Origin: Streptomyces physcomitrii
Lineage (GTDB): Bacteria; Actinomycetota; Actinomycetes; Streptomycetales; Streptomycetaceae
NCBI RefSeq assembly: GCF_012273655.1
Contig: NZ_JAAWWP010000014.1
Span: 148,614 to 212,613, forward strand
Length of the DNA: 64,000 nucleotides
Direction: 5' to 3'
Made by a program: the position numbers and the translations under genes. This document shows positions 44,975 through 64,000 of the stretch, piece after piece; the stretch's first letter is position 1, and every line of letters starts with the position of its first letter. Under the pieces are notes generated by a model. It worked only from the letters and a program-made list of their open reading frames with translations, did no database searches and was not told where the DNA came from.

Positions 44975-45016
44975 CCGTCCGGCCGGTGCCCCGGGTTCGG
45001 GGCACCGGCCGGACGG
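44975..45016. terminator. perfect 18-bp hairpin between two PKS genes
   Basis: Arms CCGTCCGGCCGGTGCCCC (44975-44992) and GGGGCACCGGCCGGACGG (44999-45016), loop GGGTTC, in the 113-bp gap between salAV and salAVI. It is as strong as the operon-end hairpins elsewhere in the window but lies inside the PKS gene run. It may be a partial terminator or an mRNA-processing or stability element. Confidence 0.55.
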
Positions 45017-45045
45017 ACTCCGGCCGGGGACTGGTGTGGTCGGGG

Positions 45046-56298
<11,253 letters not shown>

Positions 56299-56350
56299 GG
56301 GGGACCTCTCGAAAATGGAAGTGGGAAGTGCTGACCGATCCGAGGACGCC

Positions 56351-59300
56351 CTACTCGGGCCTTCCGAATTCCTCACGGATGAAGGCGAAGATCTCTTCGT
56401 CGGAAGCCGAATCGAGCTTTCCGCTCACCGACTCCTCGTCGGCGGCGGCCTGGGCGTCCTTGAAGCGGGACAGAAGTCCTTCGAGGCGCCGGGTGAGGTT
56501 CTTGCGTTCGTCCTTGTCCAGGGCGACGGACAGCAGGTCCGCCTCCAGCTGGTCCAGGCCCGACTGCACCCCGGCGGCGGTCGCCTCCTGGCGTGCCCCG
56601 GCCAGCAGGTGATCGCGTACGTAACCGGCCATCGCGGCGGGCGTCGGGTAGTCGAAGACGAGGGTGGCGGGCAGGCTGAGGCCGGTGGCGGCGCCCAGGC
56701 CGTTGCGCAGGCCCACCGCGGTGAGCGAGTCGAAGCCGAGGTCCTTGAAGGCGCGTTCGGCGTCGACGGCGCCCGCGGAGGAGTGCCCGAGGACGGCGGC
56801 GGCGTGGGCGCAGACCAGGTCGGTGAGGGCCCGGTCCTGCTCGGCCGGGGAGAGCCCGGCGAGCCTGGTCCGCAGGGCCTCGGCGGCGCCGGGGTCGGCC
56901 GCGGTGCCGGTGTCCTCGGCCTGGCCGCGGCCGAGACCGCGCACCTCGGGCAGGTCCGAGAGCAGCGGGGCGGGTCGCGCGGAGGTGAACAGCGGCCAGA
57001 ACCGCTCCCAGTCCACGTCCGCGACGGCGATCGCGGTCTCCTGCCTGCCGAGGCTGAGCCGCAGCGCCTGCCAGGCGGTCTCCGGGTCGAGCAGCGGCAG
57101 TCCGCGGTCCGCGGAGCGGGCCTGGAGTTCGGCGGCCTCCGCCGGGTTCTGCTCGGCGTCGAAGAGGTCCCAGACGCCCCAGGCCACCGAGGTGGCGGCG
57201 AGTCCGCGGGCCCGGCGGCGGGCGGCGAGCGCGTCCAGCTCGGCGCTCGCGGCGGCGAAGGCGGCGTGCTCCCCGCCGCCCCAGTAGGAGGTGACCGAGG
57301 AGAACAGCACGAAGGCCTCGGCCTCCTCGCCGAAGGCCTCGTCCAGGGCGCGTGCCGGGACGGTCTTCGCCGCACCGGCGGCGGCGAGGTCGGCGGCGGT
57401 GGTCTCGTCGAGCGGGGCGAGGTCGGCCCGGGTGGCGGCGTGGAAGACCCCGCGGACGGGGGCGCCGTCCGCGGCGGCGGCCTCCGCGAGTGCCCGCAGC
57501 GCGGCGACGTCCCTGCCGTCCCACTCCGCGAGCGTGACCTGGACCCCGGCCTCCTCCAACTCCCCTACCAGCGCGGCCGGTTGCTCTTCCCCGCCGGGCA
57601 CGGTGAGCAGCAGGCGCTTGGCGCCGGAGGCGGCGAGCAGCAGGGCGGTACGGGCGCCGACGGGTGCGGTCGCGCCGGTGACGAGCACGGTGTCGGCGGG
57701 TTCCCAGGGCCGCACCTCGGAGCCGGGCAGCGGGGCGCGCGCCAGGCGGCGCACATAGGTGCCGGTGGCCCGCAGCGCGAGCTGGTCCTCCTGACCCGCT
57801 AGCGCGGCGGCGAGCCGTCCGGGCAGGTTCTCGTCCGGCTCGGCGGGCAGGTCGACGAGGCCGCCCCAGCCGCCGGGCCGCTCCAGCGCGGCGACCAGTC
57901 CGAGGCCCCAGGCCCCCGCCTGCGCGGGGTGTACGGGTGCCTCCTCGGGGCCGGTGCCGACGGCGCCGCGGGTGGCGACCCACAGCGGCGCCTCGAACTC
58001 CGCGTCCGCCAGGGCCTGGACAAGCGCCAGGGTGGTGGCGGGCCCCCGCTCCGGCTCCGCGGTGGCGAGCAGCGAGAGCACCCCGGCGAAGGGGCCGTGC
58101 TCGACCTCGGCGCCCAGCAACTCCCGCGCGAGGGCTGCGCGTTCGCCCTCCCCCGTCAGGGTCAGCTGGTGCACGGCGGCGCCGTGCGCGGTGAGCGCCG
58201 ACTCCCCCGTCTTCAGGACCTCGGCCTCGACCCCGTCCCCGGTGACCAGCAGCCAGGTCCCCTCCAGGGCGGGCGGCGCGCTCTCGGCCAGCGGCTGCCA
58301 GTCGATCCGGTAGCGCCAGCTGTCGACCTCGCCGCGCTCCCGCCTGCGGCGCCGCCAGGAGGAGAGCGCCGGGAGCAGCTCCGCCAGGGGCGCGCTGTCC
58401 TCCAGGGCGAGGGAGCCGGAGAGCGAGTCGATGTCCCCGTTCTCCACGGAGTCCCAGAACTCAGCTTCCACGGCGTCCACTTGGGCCTGGATCGAGCCGG
58501 TCCGGGCGCCGTGCAGCCAGTAGGTGCGGCGCTGGAAGGCGTAGGTCGGCAGGTCCTCGGCCAGGGGCTCCGAACTGTCCGTGGCAATGGCCCAGTCGAC
58601 GGGTACGCCACGCGTCCAGGCCTCGGCGAGGGAGGCGAGGAAGCGGGCCGCGTCGCCGTCCTCGCGGCGCAGGGTGCCCTGGACGAAGGCGGGCGCGCCC
58701 GCCGCGTCGATGGTCTCCTGCACGCCGACGGTCAGCACCGGATGGGCACTCGCCTCCACGAAGGCACCGTGGCCCCGGTCCAGCAACTGCCGTACGGCGT
58801 CCTCGAAGCGGACCGTGTTGCGCAGATTACGGTACCAGTATTCGGCGTCCAGCTCGGTGCCGGTCACGAACTCACCGGTCACCGTGGACAGGAACGGCAC
58901 CTCGGCGGTGCGCGGCTCGATACCGGAGAGCGCGCCCAGGACCTCGGTCCGGATCTTCTCCACCTGGGGGCCGTGCGAGGCGTAGTCCACATTGATCCGC
59001 CGCGCCCGGACCCCGTCCGCCTCACAGGCGGCCATCAGCTCGTCCAGCGCCTCGGGATCACCCGAAACCACCGTGGACTGCGGGCCGTTGACGGAGGCGA
59101 GGGCCAGCCGCTCACCCCAGGCCGAAATACGCTCCCGTACGGAATCGGCCGCATCCGCGACCGAGACCATCCCGCCCTTGCCCGCCAGCGCCAGCAACGC
59201 CCGCGCCCGCAACGCCGAAACCTTCGCCGCGTCCGACAGCGACAACGCACCGGACACCGCAGCAGCCGCGATCTCACCCTGGGAGTGACCGATCACCGCG

Positions 59301-61276
59301 GCCGGAGCGACACCCGCCGCACGCCACACCTCGGCAAGCGACACCATCACCGCCCACAGCGCAGGCTGCACCACATCGACCCGGTCGAAACCGGGGGCGC
59401 CATCCGCCTGCCGCAGCACATCCACCAGGGACCAGTCCACGAACGGGTCCAGCGCCTCCGCGCACTCCCCCAGACGAGCCGCGAACACCGGCGAGGAATC
59501 GAGGAGTTCGACCGCCATCCCCGCCCACTGCGAACCCTGACCCGGGAAGACGAAGACCGGCCGGTCGGCACCGCCGACCGTGGCGCCTTCGAGGATCCCG
59601 GCTGCCGGGGTGCCCTCGGCGAGGGCGTCCAGGCCGGTGAGCAGGGCGTCCCTGTCGGGGGCGCCGGGCGTGCCGGGGGTGAGGACCGCGCCGCGGCGTT
59701 CCAGGGCGGCGCGGGTGGTGGCGAGGCCGAGGGCCGCTCCGGGGAGTGCGGTGGCGGTGGTGGCGTAGGTGTGCAGGGAGCGGGCCTGGCCGCGCAGTCC
59801 CTCGGCGGTGCGGCCGGAGAGGAGCCAGGGCAGCGCGGCGCCGGTGAAGACCGGGGCGGGGGCCTCGGCCGACGGCTCCGGGTCGGGCTCGGGGGCGTAC
59901 TGCACGAGGACGTGGGCGTTGGTGCCGCTCGCGCCGAAGGAGGAGATCGCGGCGGTGCGCGGCTCCTCACCGGGGACGGACCACTCGCGCTCCTCGGTGA
60001 GCAGGGCGACGGCGCCGGAGGACCAGTCGACCTCCGGGGTGGGGGCGTCGATGTGCAGCGACTTGGGGAGCACGCCCTCGCGTACCGCCATGACCGCCTT
60101 GATGACACCCGCGACACCCGCTGCGGCGGCGGCGTGGCCGATGTTCGACTTCACCGAGCCGAGCCAGAGCGGGCGCCCCTCGGGGCGGCTGCCGCCGTAG
60201 GTGGCGAGCAGGGCCTGCGCCTCGATGGGGTCGCCGAGGGTGGTGCCGGTGCCGTGCGCCTCGATCAGGTCGACCTGGTGCGGGGAGAGCCGGGCGTTGG
60301 CGAGGGCCTGCTCGATGACGCGCTGCTGGGAGGGGCCGTTGGGGGCGGTGAGCCCGTTGGAGGCGCCGTCCTGGTTGATCGCGGAGCCGCGGACCACGGC
60401 GAGCACCCGGTGGCCGTTGCGCCGGGCGTCGGAGAGCCGCTCCAGGAGCAGCACGCCGACCCCCTCGGACCAGCCGGTGCCGTCGGCGGCGGCGGCGAAG
60501 GGCTTGCAGCGGCCGTCCGGGGAGAGACCGCGCTGGCGGCTGAACTCCACGTACACGTCCGGCGTGGACATGATCTGCGAGCCGCCCGCGAGCGCGAGGG
60601 TGCACTCCTTCTGCCGCAGCGCCTGGACGGCCAGATGCAGGGCGACCAGGGAGGAGGAGCACATGGTGTCGAGGGAGACGGCGGGGCCCTCGAATCCGTA
60701 GGTGTAGGAGAGCCGGCCGGAGGCGACGGCGGTCGCGATACCGGTCATGAGGTGGCCCTCGACGTTCTCCTCGGCGCCCTCCCGGTCACTGCCGTAGCCG
60801 GTGTAGGTGGTGCCGACGAAGACGCCGGTGCGGCTGCCGGCGACGGCGGCCGGGTCGACGCCCGCGCGCTCGAAGGCCTCCCAGGAGGTCTCCAGGAGCA
60901 GCCGCTGCTGCGGGTCCATGGCGAGGGCCTCGCGCGGGGAGATGCCGAAGAACTCGGCGTCGAAGTCGCCCGCGTCGTGGACGAAGCCGCCCTCGCGTAC
61001 ATAGCTGGTGCCGAGCCGGTCCGGGTCGGCGTCGTAGAGCGAGGCCAGGTCCCAGCCGCGGCCGGTCGGGAAGCCGGTGATGGCGTCCCGGCCCTCGCGG
61101 ACCAGCTGCCACAGGTCCTCGGGCGAGCGCACACCGCCGGGGTAGCGGCAGGCCATGGAGACGATGGCGATCGGCTCGGGCTCGTCCGCCTCGGCCTCGC
61201 GCAGCTTCTGCCGGGCCTGGCGGAGTTCGGCCGTCACCCACTTGAGGTGATCGAGAAGCTTCTTTTCGTTGTCCAT
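56351..61276 (-). CDS. salAIV: type I PKS, module 7 with inactive KR (SalAIV)
   Basis: 1641 residues, one module: docking helix (KLLDHLKWVTAELRQARQKL), KS (~30-455; DTMCSSSL, Cys ~203), AT (~573-890; GHSQG, YASH: methylmalonyl), KR-like domain (~1196-1400), ACP (Ser ~1516), docking tail. The KR is degenerate: the NADPH loop reads GATAPVG instead of GGTGGVG, the SRRG after the second strand is VPGG, the catalytic Tyr is Phe (EHAAFAAAS, ~1340), and the Asn four residues later is Ser. A ketone should remain at C17, which becomes the spiroketal carbon. No DH or ER. The DNA of the AT is almost the same as in module 10. Confidence 0.92.
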   Translation of the reverse strand: MDNEKKLLDHLKWVTAELRQARQKLREAEADEPEPIAIVSMACRYPGGVRSPEDLWQLVREGRDAITGFPTGRGWDLASLYDADPDRLGTSYVREGGFVHDAGDFDAEFFGISPREALAMDPQQRLLLETSWEAFERAGVDPAAVAGSRTGVFVGTTYTGYGSDREGAEENVEGHLMTGIATAVASGRLSYTYGFEGPAVSLDTMCSSSLVALHLAVQALRQKECTLALAGGSQIMSTPDVYVEFSRQRGLSPDGRCKPFAAAADGTGWSEGVGVLLLERLSDARRNGHRVLAVVRGSAINQDGASNGLTAPNGPSQQRVIEQALANARLSPHQVDLIEAHGTGTTLGDPIEAQALLATYGGSRPEGRPLWLGSVKSNIGHAAAAAGVAGVIKAVMAVREGVLPKSLHIDAPTPEVDWSSGAVALLTEEREWSVPGEEPRTAAISSFGASGTNAHVLVQYAPEPDPEPSAEAPAPVFTGAALPWLLSGRTAEGLRGQARSLHTYATTATALPGAALGLATTRAALERRGAVLTPGTPGAPDRDALLTGLDALAEGTPAAGILEGATVGGADRPVFVFPGQGSQWAGMAVELLDSSPVFAARLGECAEALDPFVDWSLVDVLRQADGAPGFDRVDVVQPALWAVMVSLAEVWRAAGVAPAAVIGHSQGEIAAAAVSGALSLSDAAKVSALRARALLALAGKGGMVSVADAADSVRERISAWGERLALASVNGPQSTVVSGDPEALDELMAACEADGVRARRINVDYASHGPQVEKIRTEVLGALSGIEPRTAEVPFLSTVTGEFVTGTELDAEYWYRNLRNTVRFEDAVRQLLDRGHGAFVEASAHPVLTVGVQETIDAAGAPAFVQGTLRREDGDAARFLASLAEAWTRGVPVDWAIATDSSEPLAEDLPTYAFQRRTYWLHGARTGSIQAQVDAVEAEFWDSVENGDIDSLSGSLALEDSAPLAELLPALSSWRRRRRERGEVDSWRYRIDWQPLAESAPPALEGTWLLVTGDGVEAEVLKTGESALTAHGAAVHQLTLTGEGERAALARELLGAEVEHGPFAGVLSLLATAEPERGPATTLALVQALADAEFEAPLWVATRGAVGTGPEEAPVHPAQAGAWGLGLVAALERPGGWGGLVDLPAEPDENLPGRLAAALAGQEDQLALRATGTYVRRLARAPLPGSEVRPWEPADTVLVTGATAPVGARTALLLAASGAKRLLLTVPGGEEQPAALVGELEEAGVQVTLAEWDGRDVAALRALAEAAAADGAPVRGVFHAATRADLAPLDETTAADLAAAGAAKTVPARALDEAFGEEAEAFVLFSSVTSYWGGGEHAAFAAASAELDALAARRRARGLAATSVAWGVWDLFDAEQNPAEAAELQARSADRGLPLLDPETAWQALRLSLGRQETAIAVADVDWERFWPLFTSARPAPLLSDLPEVRGLGRGQAEDTGTAADPGAAEALRTRLAGLSPAEQDRALTDLVCAHAAAVLGHSSAGAVDAERAFKDLGFDSLTAVGLRNGLGAATGLSLPATLVFDYPTPAAMAGYVRDHLLAGARQEATAAGVQSGLDQLEADLLSVALDKDERKNLTRRLEGLLSRFKDAQAAADEESVSGKLDSASDEEIFAFIREEFGRPE
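58969..59557. repeat. AT segment nearly identical to 42556-43144
   Basis: AT coding DNA of module 7, partner of the module 10 copy. Blocks such as CGAAATACGCTCCCGTACGG are shared exactly, while flanking KS and KR DNA diverges. This suggests recent conversion or domain exchange. Confidence 0.75.
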
Positions 61277-61331
61277 CTGGCGGGAGCTCCTTGGGTTCCG
61301 GCAGGTGCTGGGTGGTGTCTTCGGGTCCGGT

Positions 61332-61383
61332 GCGGTGTCCGCGGCGGGCGGTACGGGTGCGTGCCCGGCGCCGCGGACACCGC
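61332..61383. terminator. 14-bp hairpin between salAIII and salAIV
   Basis: Arms GCGGTGTCCGCGGC (61332-61345) and GCCGCGGACACCGC (61370-61383). The 24-nt loop can itself pair (GGGC/GCCC). It lies in the 127-bp gap between two PKS genes transcribed in the same direction, so its role is more likely partial termination or processing. Confidence 0.45.
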
Positions 61384-61403
61384 TTGGGGACGGGAGGAGA
61401 CCC

Positions 61404-64000
61404 CTAGGACTTGCCGAGCTCGTCGTGGATGAGCGCGAAGATCTCTTCGGCCGAGGCGGACGCCAGGTCGTCGTGGGCGCCCTCCTCTTCGGTCTGGGCG
61501 GTGGCGCCCCACTTGGAGACGAGTACCTGGAGGCGGCCCGCGATGCGGTGCCGCGCGGCCTCGTCGGGGGCGAGCCGGGTCAGGGCGGCGTCCAGGCGGT
61601 CCAGGTCGGCGAGGACGGCGGCGTCGGTGCCGGCTTCGTCGACGACCAGGTGGCTCCGCAGGTGCTGGGCGAGGGCGCCGGGGGTCGGGTGGTCGAACAG
61701 GAGGGTGGCCGGGAGCCTGAGCCCGGTCTCGGTGGCGATGCGGTTGCGCAGTTCCACCGCGGTGAGCGAGTCGAAGCCGAGGTCCTTGAAGGGCCGCGCC
61801 TCCTGGACGGCCTCGGCGGTGCGGTGCCCGAGGACGGCGGCGGCCTGGGCGCGGACGAGTTCCACCAGGAGGTGCTGCTGGTCCGCGGCGGAGGCCCGGC
61901 CGAGCTTGTCGAGCAGGGCGGAGGCCGCCGCGGAGTCGGCCGCGGCGGAGGGCTCGTCCTCCTCCAAAGCCGCCTTGACGGCAGGGAGTTCGGCGATCAG
62001 CGGGCTGTGCCGCATCGCGGTGAAGGTGGGCGCGAACAGCGACCAGTCGACGTCGGCCACACCGACCGTCGACTCGTCCAGGTCGAGTGCCTGCTGCAGC
62101 GCGGCGATGGCGGTCGCGGGGGCGATGCCGATGACGCCGCGGCGGCGCAGATGCTCGTCGATGTCCTCGGAGGCCGCCATGCCCGCCTCGGCCCAGGGGC
62201 CCCAGGCGACGGCGGTGGCCGCCAGGCCGAGCGCGCGGCGGCGTTCGGCGAGCGCGTCCAGGTGGGCGTTGGCCGCGGCGTAGGCGGCCTGGCCGCCACT
62301 GCCCCACATGCCCGCGCTGGACGCGAAGAGGACGAACGCCTCCAGTTCCAGGCCGAGTTCGAGGGTGACCTCGTGCAGCAGATCGGCGGCGAGGGCCTTG
62401 GGCCGCAGTACGTGCGCCAGATGCTCGCCGGTGACCTCGTCCATGAATCCGTTGTCGGAGACACCGGCCGCGTGCACCACCGCGGTCAGCGGCTGCTCCG
62501 CAGTGATCTCCTTCAGCAGGCCGGTGAGCTGCTCGCGGTCGGAGACATCGCAGGCCGCGAGGGTGACCGCGGTGCCCTTCTCCTCGATCCGGGCGGCGAG
62601 TTCACGTGCGCCGGGTGCCTCGGCGCCGCGGCGGCTGGTCAGCACCAGGCGGGGGGCGCCCCGGTCGGCCAGCCACTCGGCGAGACGGCTGCCGAGGGCG
62701 CCGGTGCCGCCGGTGATCAGGACCGTGCCGGTGGGCGTCCAGGGCTCGGGCCTGCGGTCGGCGGGGACCGGGGCGGTCCGCAGCCGCCGGGCCCGTACGC
62801 CCGAGGCGCGTACCGCGAGCTGGTCCTCGCCGTCCCCGGCGGCGAGCACCGAGACCAGGCGGGCGAGGGCCCGCTCGTCGGGCGCGGGCGGCAGGTCGAC
62901 CGAGCCGCCCCAGCGGTCCGGGTATTCGAGGGCGGCGACCCGGCCGAGCGCCCAGACCTGCGCCTGGGTGCCGGTGCTGTCGGCCGCCGGGTCGCCGGGT
63001 CCGGTGGAGACACCGCCGCTGGTGAGGTTCCACAGCGGGGCGGTGAGTTCCGCGTCGCCGAGGGCCTGGGCGAGCGCGGCGGTACCCGCGAGGGCGGCGC
63101 TGACGCCGGGGTGCGCGGAGTGCGGGCGGGCGTCGAGCGCGAGCAGCGAGAGCACACCGGTGGGCGACTCGCCCTGCCGGGCGGTGAGTTCGGCCGCCCA
63201 GCGGGCGCGGTCGGCCCCGGTGGCGTCGAGTTCCACCAGTACCGGGGCGGCGCCGTGCGCGGTGAGCGCGGCGGCGGTCTCCTGGGCCAGGGCCTCGGCG
63301 CCGCTCGCGCCCGAGGGCACCACGATCCACCAGGTGCCGTCGAGGCGGGGGGTGTCCCCGGCGGGCAGGGTCTTCCAGGTGATCCGGTAGCGCCAGGAGT
63401 CGATGACGGCCTGCTCACGGCTGCCGCGGCGCCAGGAGGAGAGCGCGGGCAGCACGGTGCGCAGCCCGGTGTCACCGCTCGGCAGGCGCAGGGTGTCCGC
63501 CAGGGACTCCAGGTCCTCCCGCTCGACGGCGTCCCAGAACTGCCCGTCCACCTCGCTCTGTTCACCCGCCGCGGCGACCGGGGCCTCCAGCCAGTAGCGC
63601 TGCCGCTGGAAGGGGTAGGTGGGCAGCTCGGCGGCCGCCCGGGCGGTACCGTCCAGGAGCGGGCTCCAGTCGAGGGCGATGCCGCGGGTCCAGGCGGCCC
63701 CGAGGGCGGCGAGGAAGGCCGCGGCCTCCGGGCGGTCCTTGCGCAGCGCCGGGACGAGCAGCCCCTCGAAGGTCTCCGGCAGGCATTCCTGCGCCATGGC
63801 GGACAGGACGCCGTCGGGGCCGAGTTCCAGGAAGTGGCGTACGCCGCGTTCGGCGAGGAAGCCGATCGCGTCGGCGAAGCGCACGGCATGGCGCACGTGC
63901 TCCACCCAGTACGCGGCATCGAACTCGGTCACCAGCTCACCGGTCAGATTCGACACCACCGGAACCGAAGGCGTGTCGTAGGTCAGCTCCGAAGCGACAC
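61404..64000 (-). CDS. salAIII: type I PKS, C-terminal part of module 6 (SalAIII), cut by the window edge
   Basis: The frame is open to position 64000, so the 5' part is missing. Visible: the end of an AT (VPVVSNLTGE, then YWVEHVRHAVRF, the malonyl-type C-terminal pattern shared with the HAFH AT of module 13), no DH, KR (62730 down to ~62150; GGTGALG, GMWGSGGQAAY: Trp of A-type, Gln not His, hence A1-like and active), ACP (GFDSL near 61770), and a C-terminal docking tail (EIFALIHDELGKS). This predicts C17-C18 without a methyl and a hydroxyl at C19. Salinomycin has an alkene at C18=C19, so that hydroxyl must be lost after the PKS, consistent with the SlnM-like gene. The GTG at 63959 is an internal Val codon, not a start. 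Confidence 0.88.
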   Translation of the reverse strand, partial: VASELTYDTPSVPVVSNLTGELVTEFDAAYWVEHVRHAVRFADAIGFLAERGVRHFLELGPDGVLSAMAQECLPETFEGLLVPALRKDRPEAAAFLAALGAAWTRGIALDWSPLLDGTARAAAELPTYPFQRQRYWLEAPVAAAGEQSEVDGQFWDAVEREDLESLADTLRLPSGDTGLRTVLPALSSWRRGSREQAVIDSWRYRITWKTLPAGDTPRLDGTWWIVVPSGASGAEALAQETAAALTAHGAAPVLVELDATGADRARWAAELTARQGESPTGVLSLLALDARPHSAHPGVSAALAGTAALAQALGDAELTAPLWNLTSGGVSTGPGDPAADSTGTQAQVWALGRVAALEYPDRWGGSVDLPPAPDERALARLVSVLAAGDGEDQLAVRASGVRARRLRTAPVPADRRPEPWTPTGTVLITGGTGALGSRLAEWLADRGAPRLVLTSRRGAEAPGARELAARIEEKGTAVTLAACDVSDREQLTGLLKEITAEQPLTAVVHAAGVSDNGFMDEVTGEHLAHVLRPKALAADLLHEVTLELGLELEAFVLFASSAGMWGSGGQAAYAAANAHLDALAERRRALGLAATAVAWGPWAEAGMAASEDIDEHLRRRGVIGIAPATAIAALQQALDLDESTVGVADVDWSLFAPTFTAMRHSPLIAELPAVKAALEEDEPSAAADSAAASALLDKLGRASAADQQHLLVELVRAQAAAVLGHRTAEAVQEARPFKDLGFDSLTAVELRNRIATETGLRLPATLLFDHPTPGALAQHLRSHLVVDEAGTDAAVLADLDRLDAALTRLAPDEAARHRIAGRLQVLVSKWGATAQTEEEGAHDDLASASAEEIFALIHDELGKS

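Noticed and set aside
61400..61406. ACCCCTA motif at the end of salAIII
   Set aside because: It overlaps the stop codon and is a single copy with no second element nearby, so it is probably chance.

Overview
The window is high-GC actinomycete DNA of Streptomyces type. It has GC-rich third codon positions, GTG/TTG starts with GGAGG-like ribosome sites, strong hairpins between operons, and a rare TTA codon in a pathway gene. I read most of it as the 3' half of a polyether ionophore cluster, specifically the salinomycin (sal/sln) cluster. I identified this from domain logic and catalytic residues, not from a database search. Naming (salA-, slnR and so on) is from memory of the two published systems.

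Layout. (a) 1-1804, plus strand: the tail of a TPR protein and three small genes (a DUF6400-like protein, a Cys-rich zinc-ribbon protein, a DUF5988-like protein). (b) 1857-4556, minus: an NRPS-like condensation-PCP protein with a damaged catalytic motif, and a discrete thioesterase. (c) 4784-7507, minus: a LAL/LuxR regulator (slnR-like). (d) 8039-10576: the FAD epoxidase gene (minus), divergent from two overlapping epoxide hydrolase/cyclase genes (plus). (e) 10758-13363, minus: a two-gene ABC exporter. (f) 13540-15041, plus: P450 and ferredoxin. (g) 15234-17315, minus: a methyltransferase-like protein (slnM/salE), a second thioesterase, and a SnoaL-fold pyran synthase (salBIII). (h) 17404-64000, minus: seven modular type I PKS genes, the first cut by the window edge.

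How the parts work together. Read 5'->3' on the minus strand, the PKS domains spell out C18 to C1 of salinomycin. Module 6 is malonyl with an A-type KR (C19-OH). Module 7 is methylmalonyl with a dead KR (C17 ketone, later the spiroketal). Module 8 is methylmalonyl and fully reducing. Module 9 has a VASH-type AT (C12 ethyl) with KR. Module 10 is methylmalonyl with a DH but no KR (C11 ketone). Module 11 is methylmalonyl with KR (C9-OH). Module 12 is methylmalonyl with KR (C7-O). Module 13 is malonyl and fully reducing (C4/C5 CH2). Module 14 has a VASH-type AT (C2 ethyl) with KR (C3-O). The last protein ends in an extra KS plus a dead AT (KSX-like), with no ACP or TE, so release needs discrete enzymes. 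The epoxidase, the MonB-type hydrolases, SalBIII (ring A), the P450/ferredoxin pair (C20 hydroxylation) and SlnM (C18=C19 alkene) would finish the molecule. The ABC pair would export it. SlnR probably controls the group through ACCCCT-type repeats seen in the divergent promoter regions.

The least explained part is the left flank (748-4556), in particular the condensation-PCP protein. No tRNA, rRNA, insertion sequence or CRISPR array was seen.
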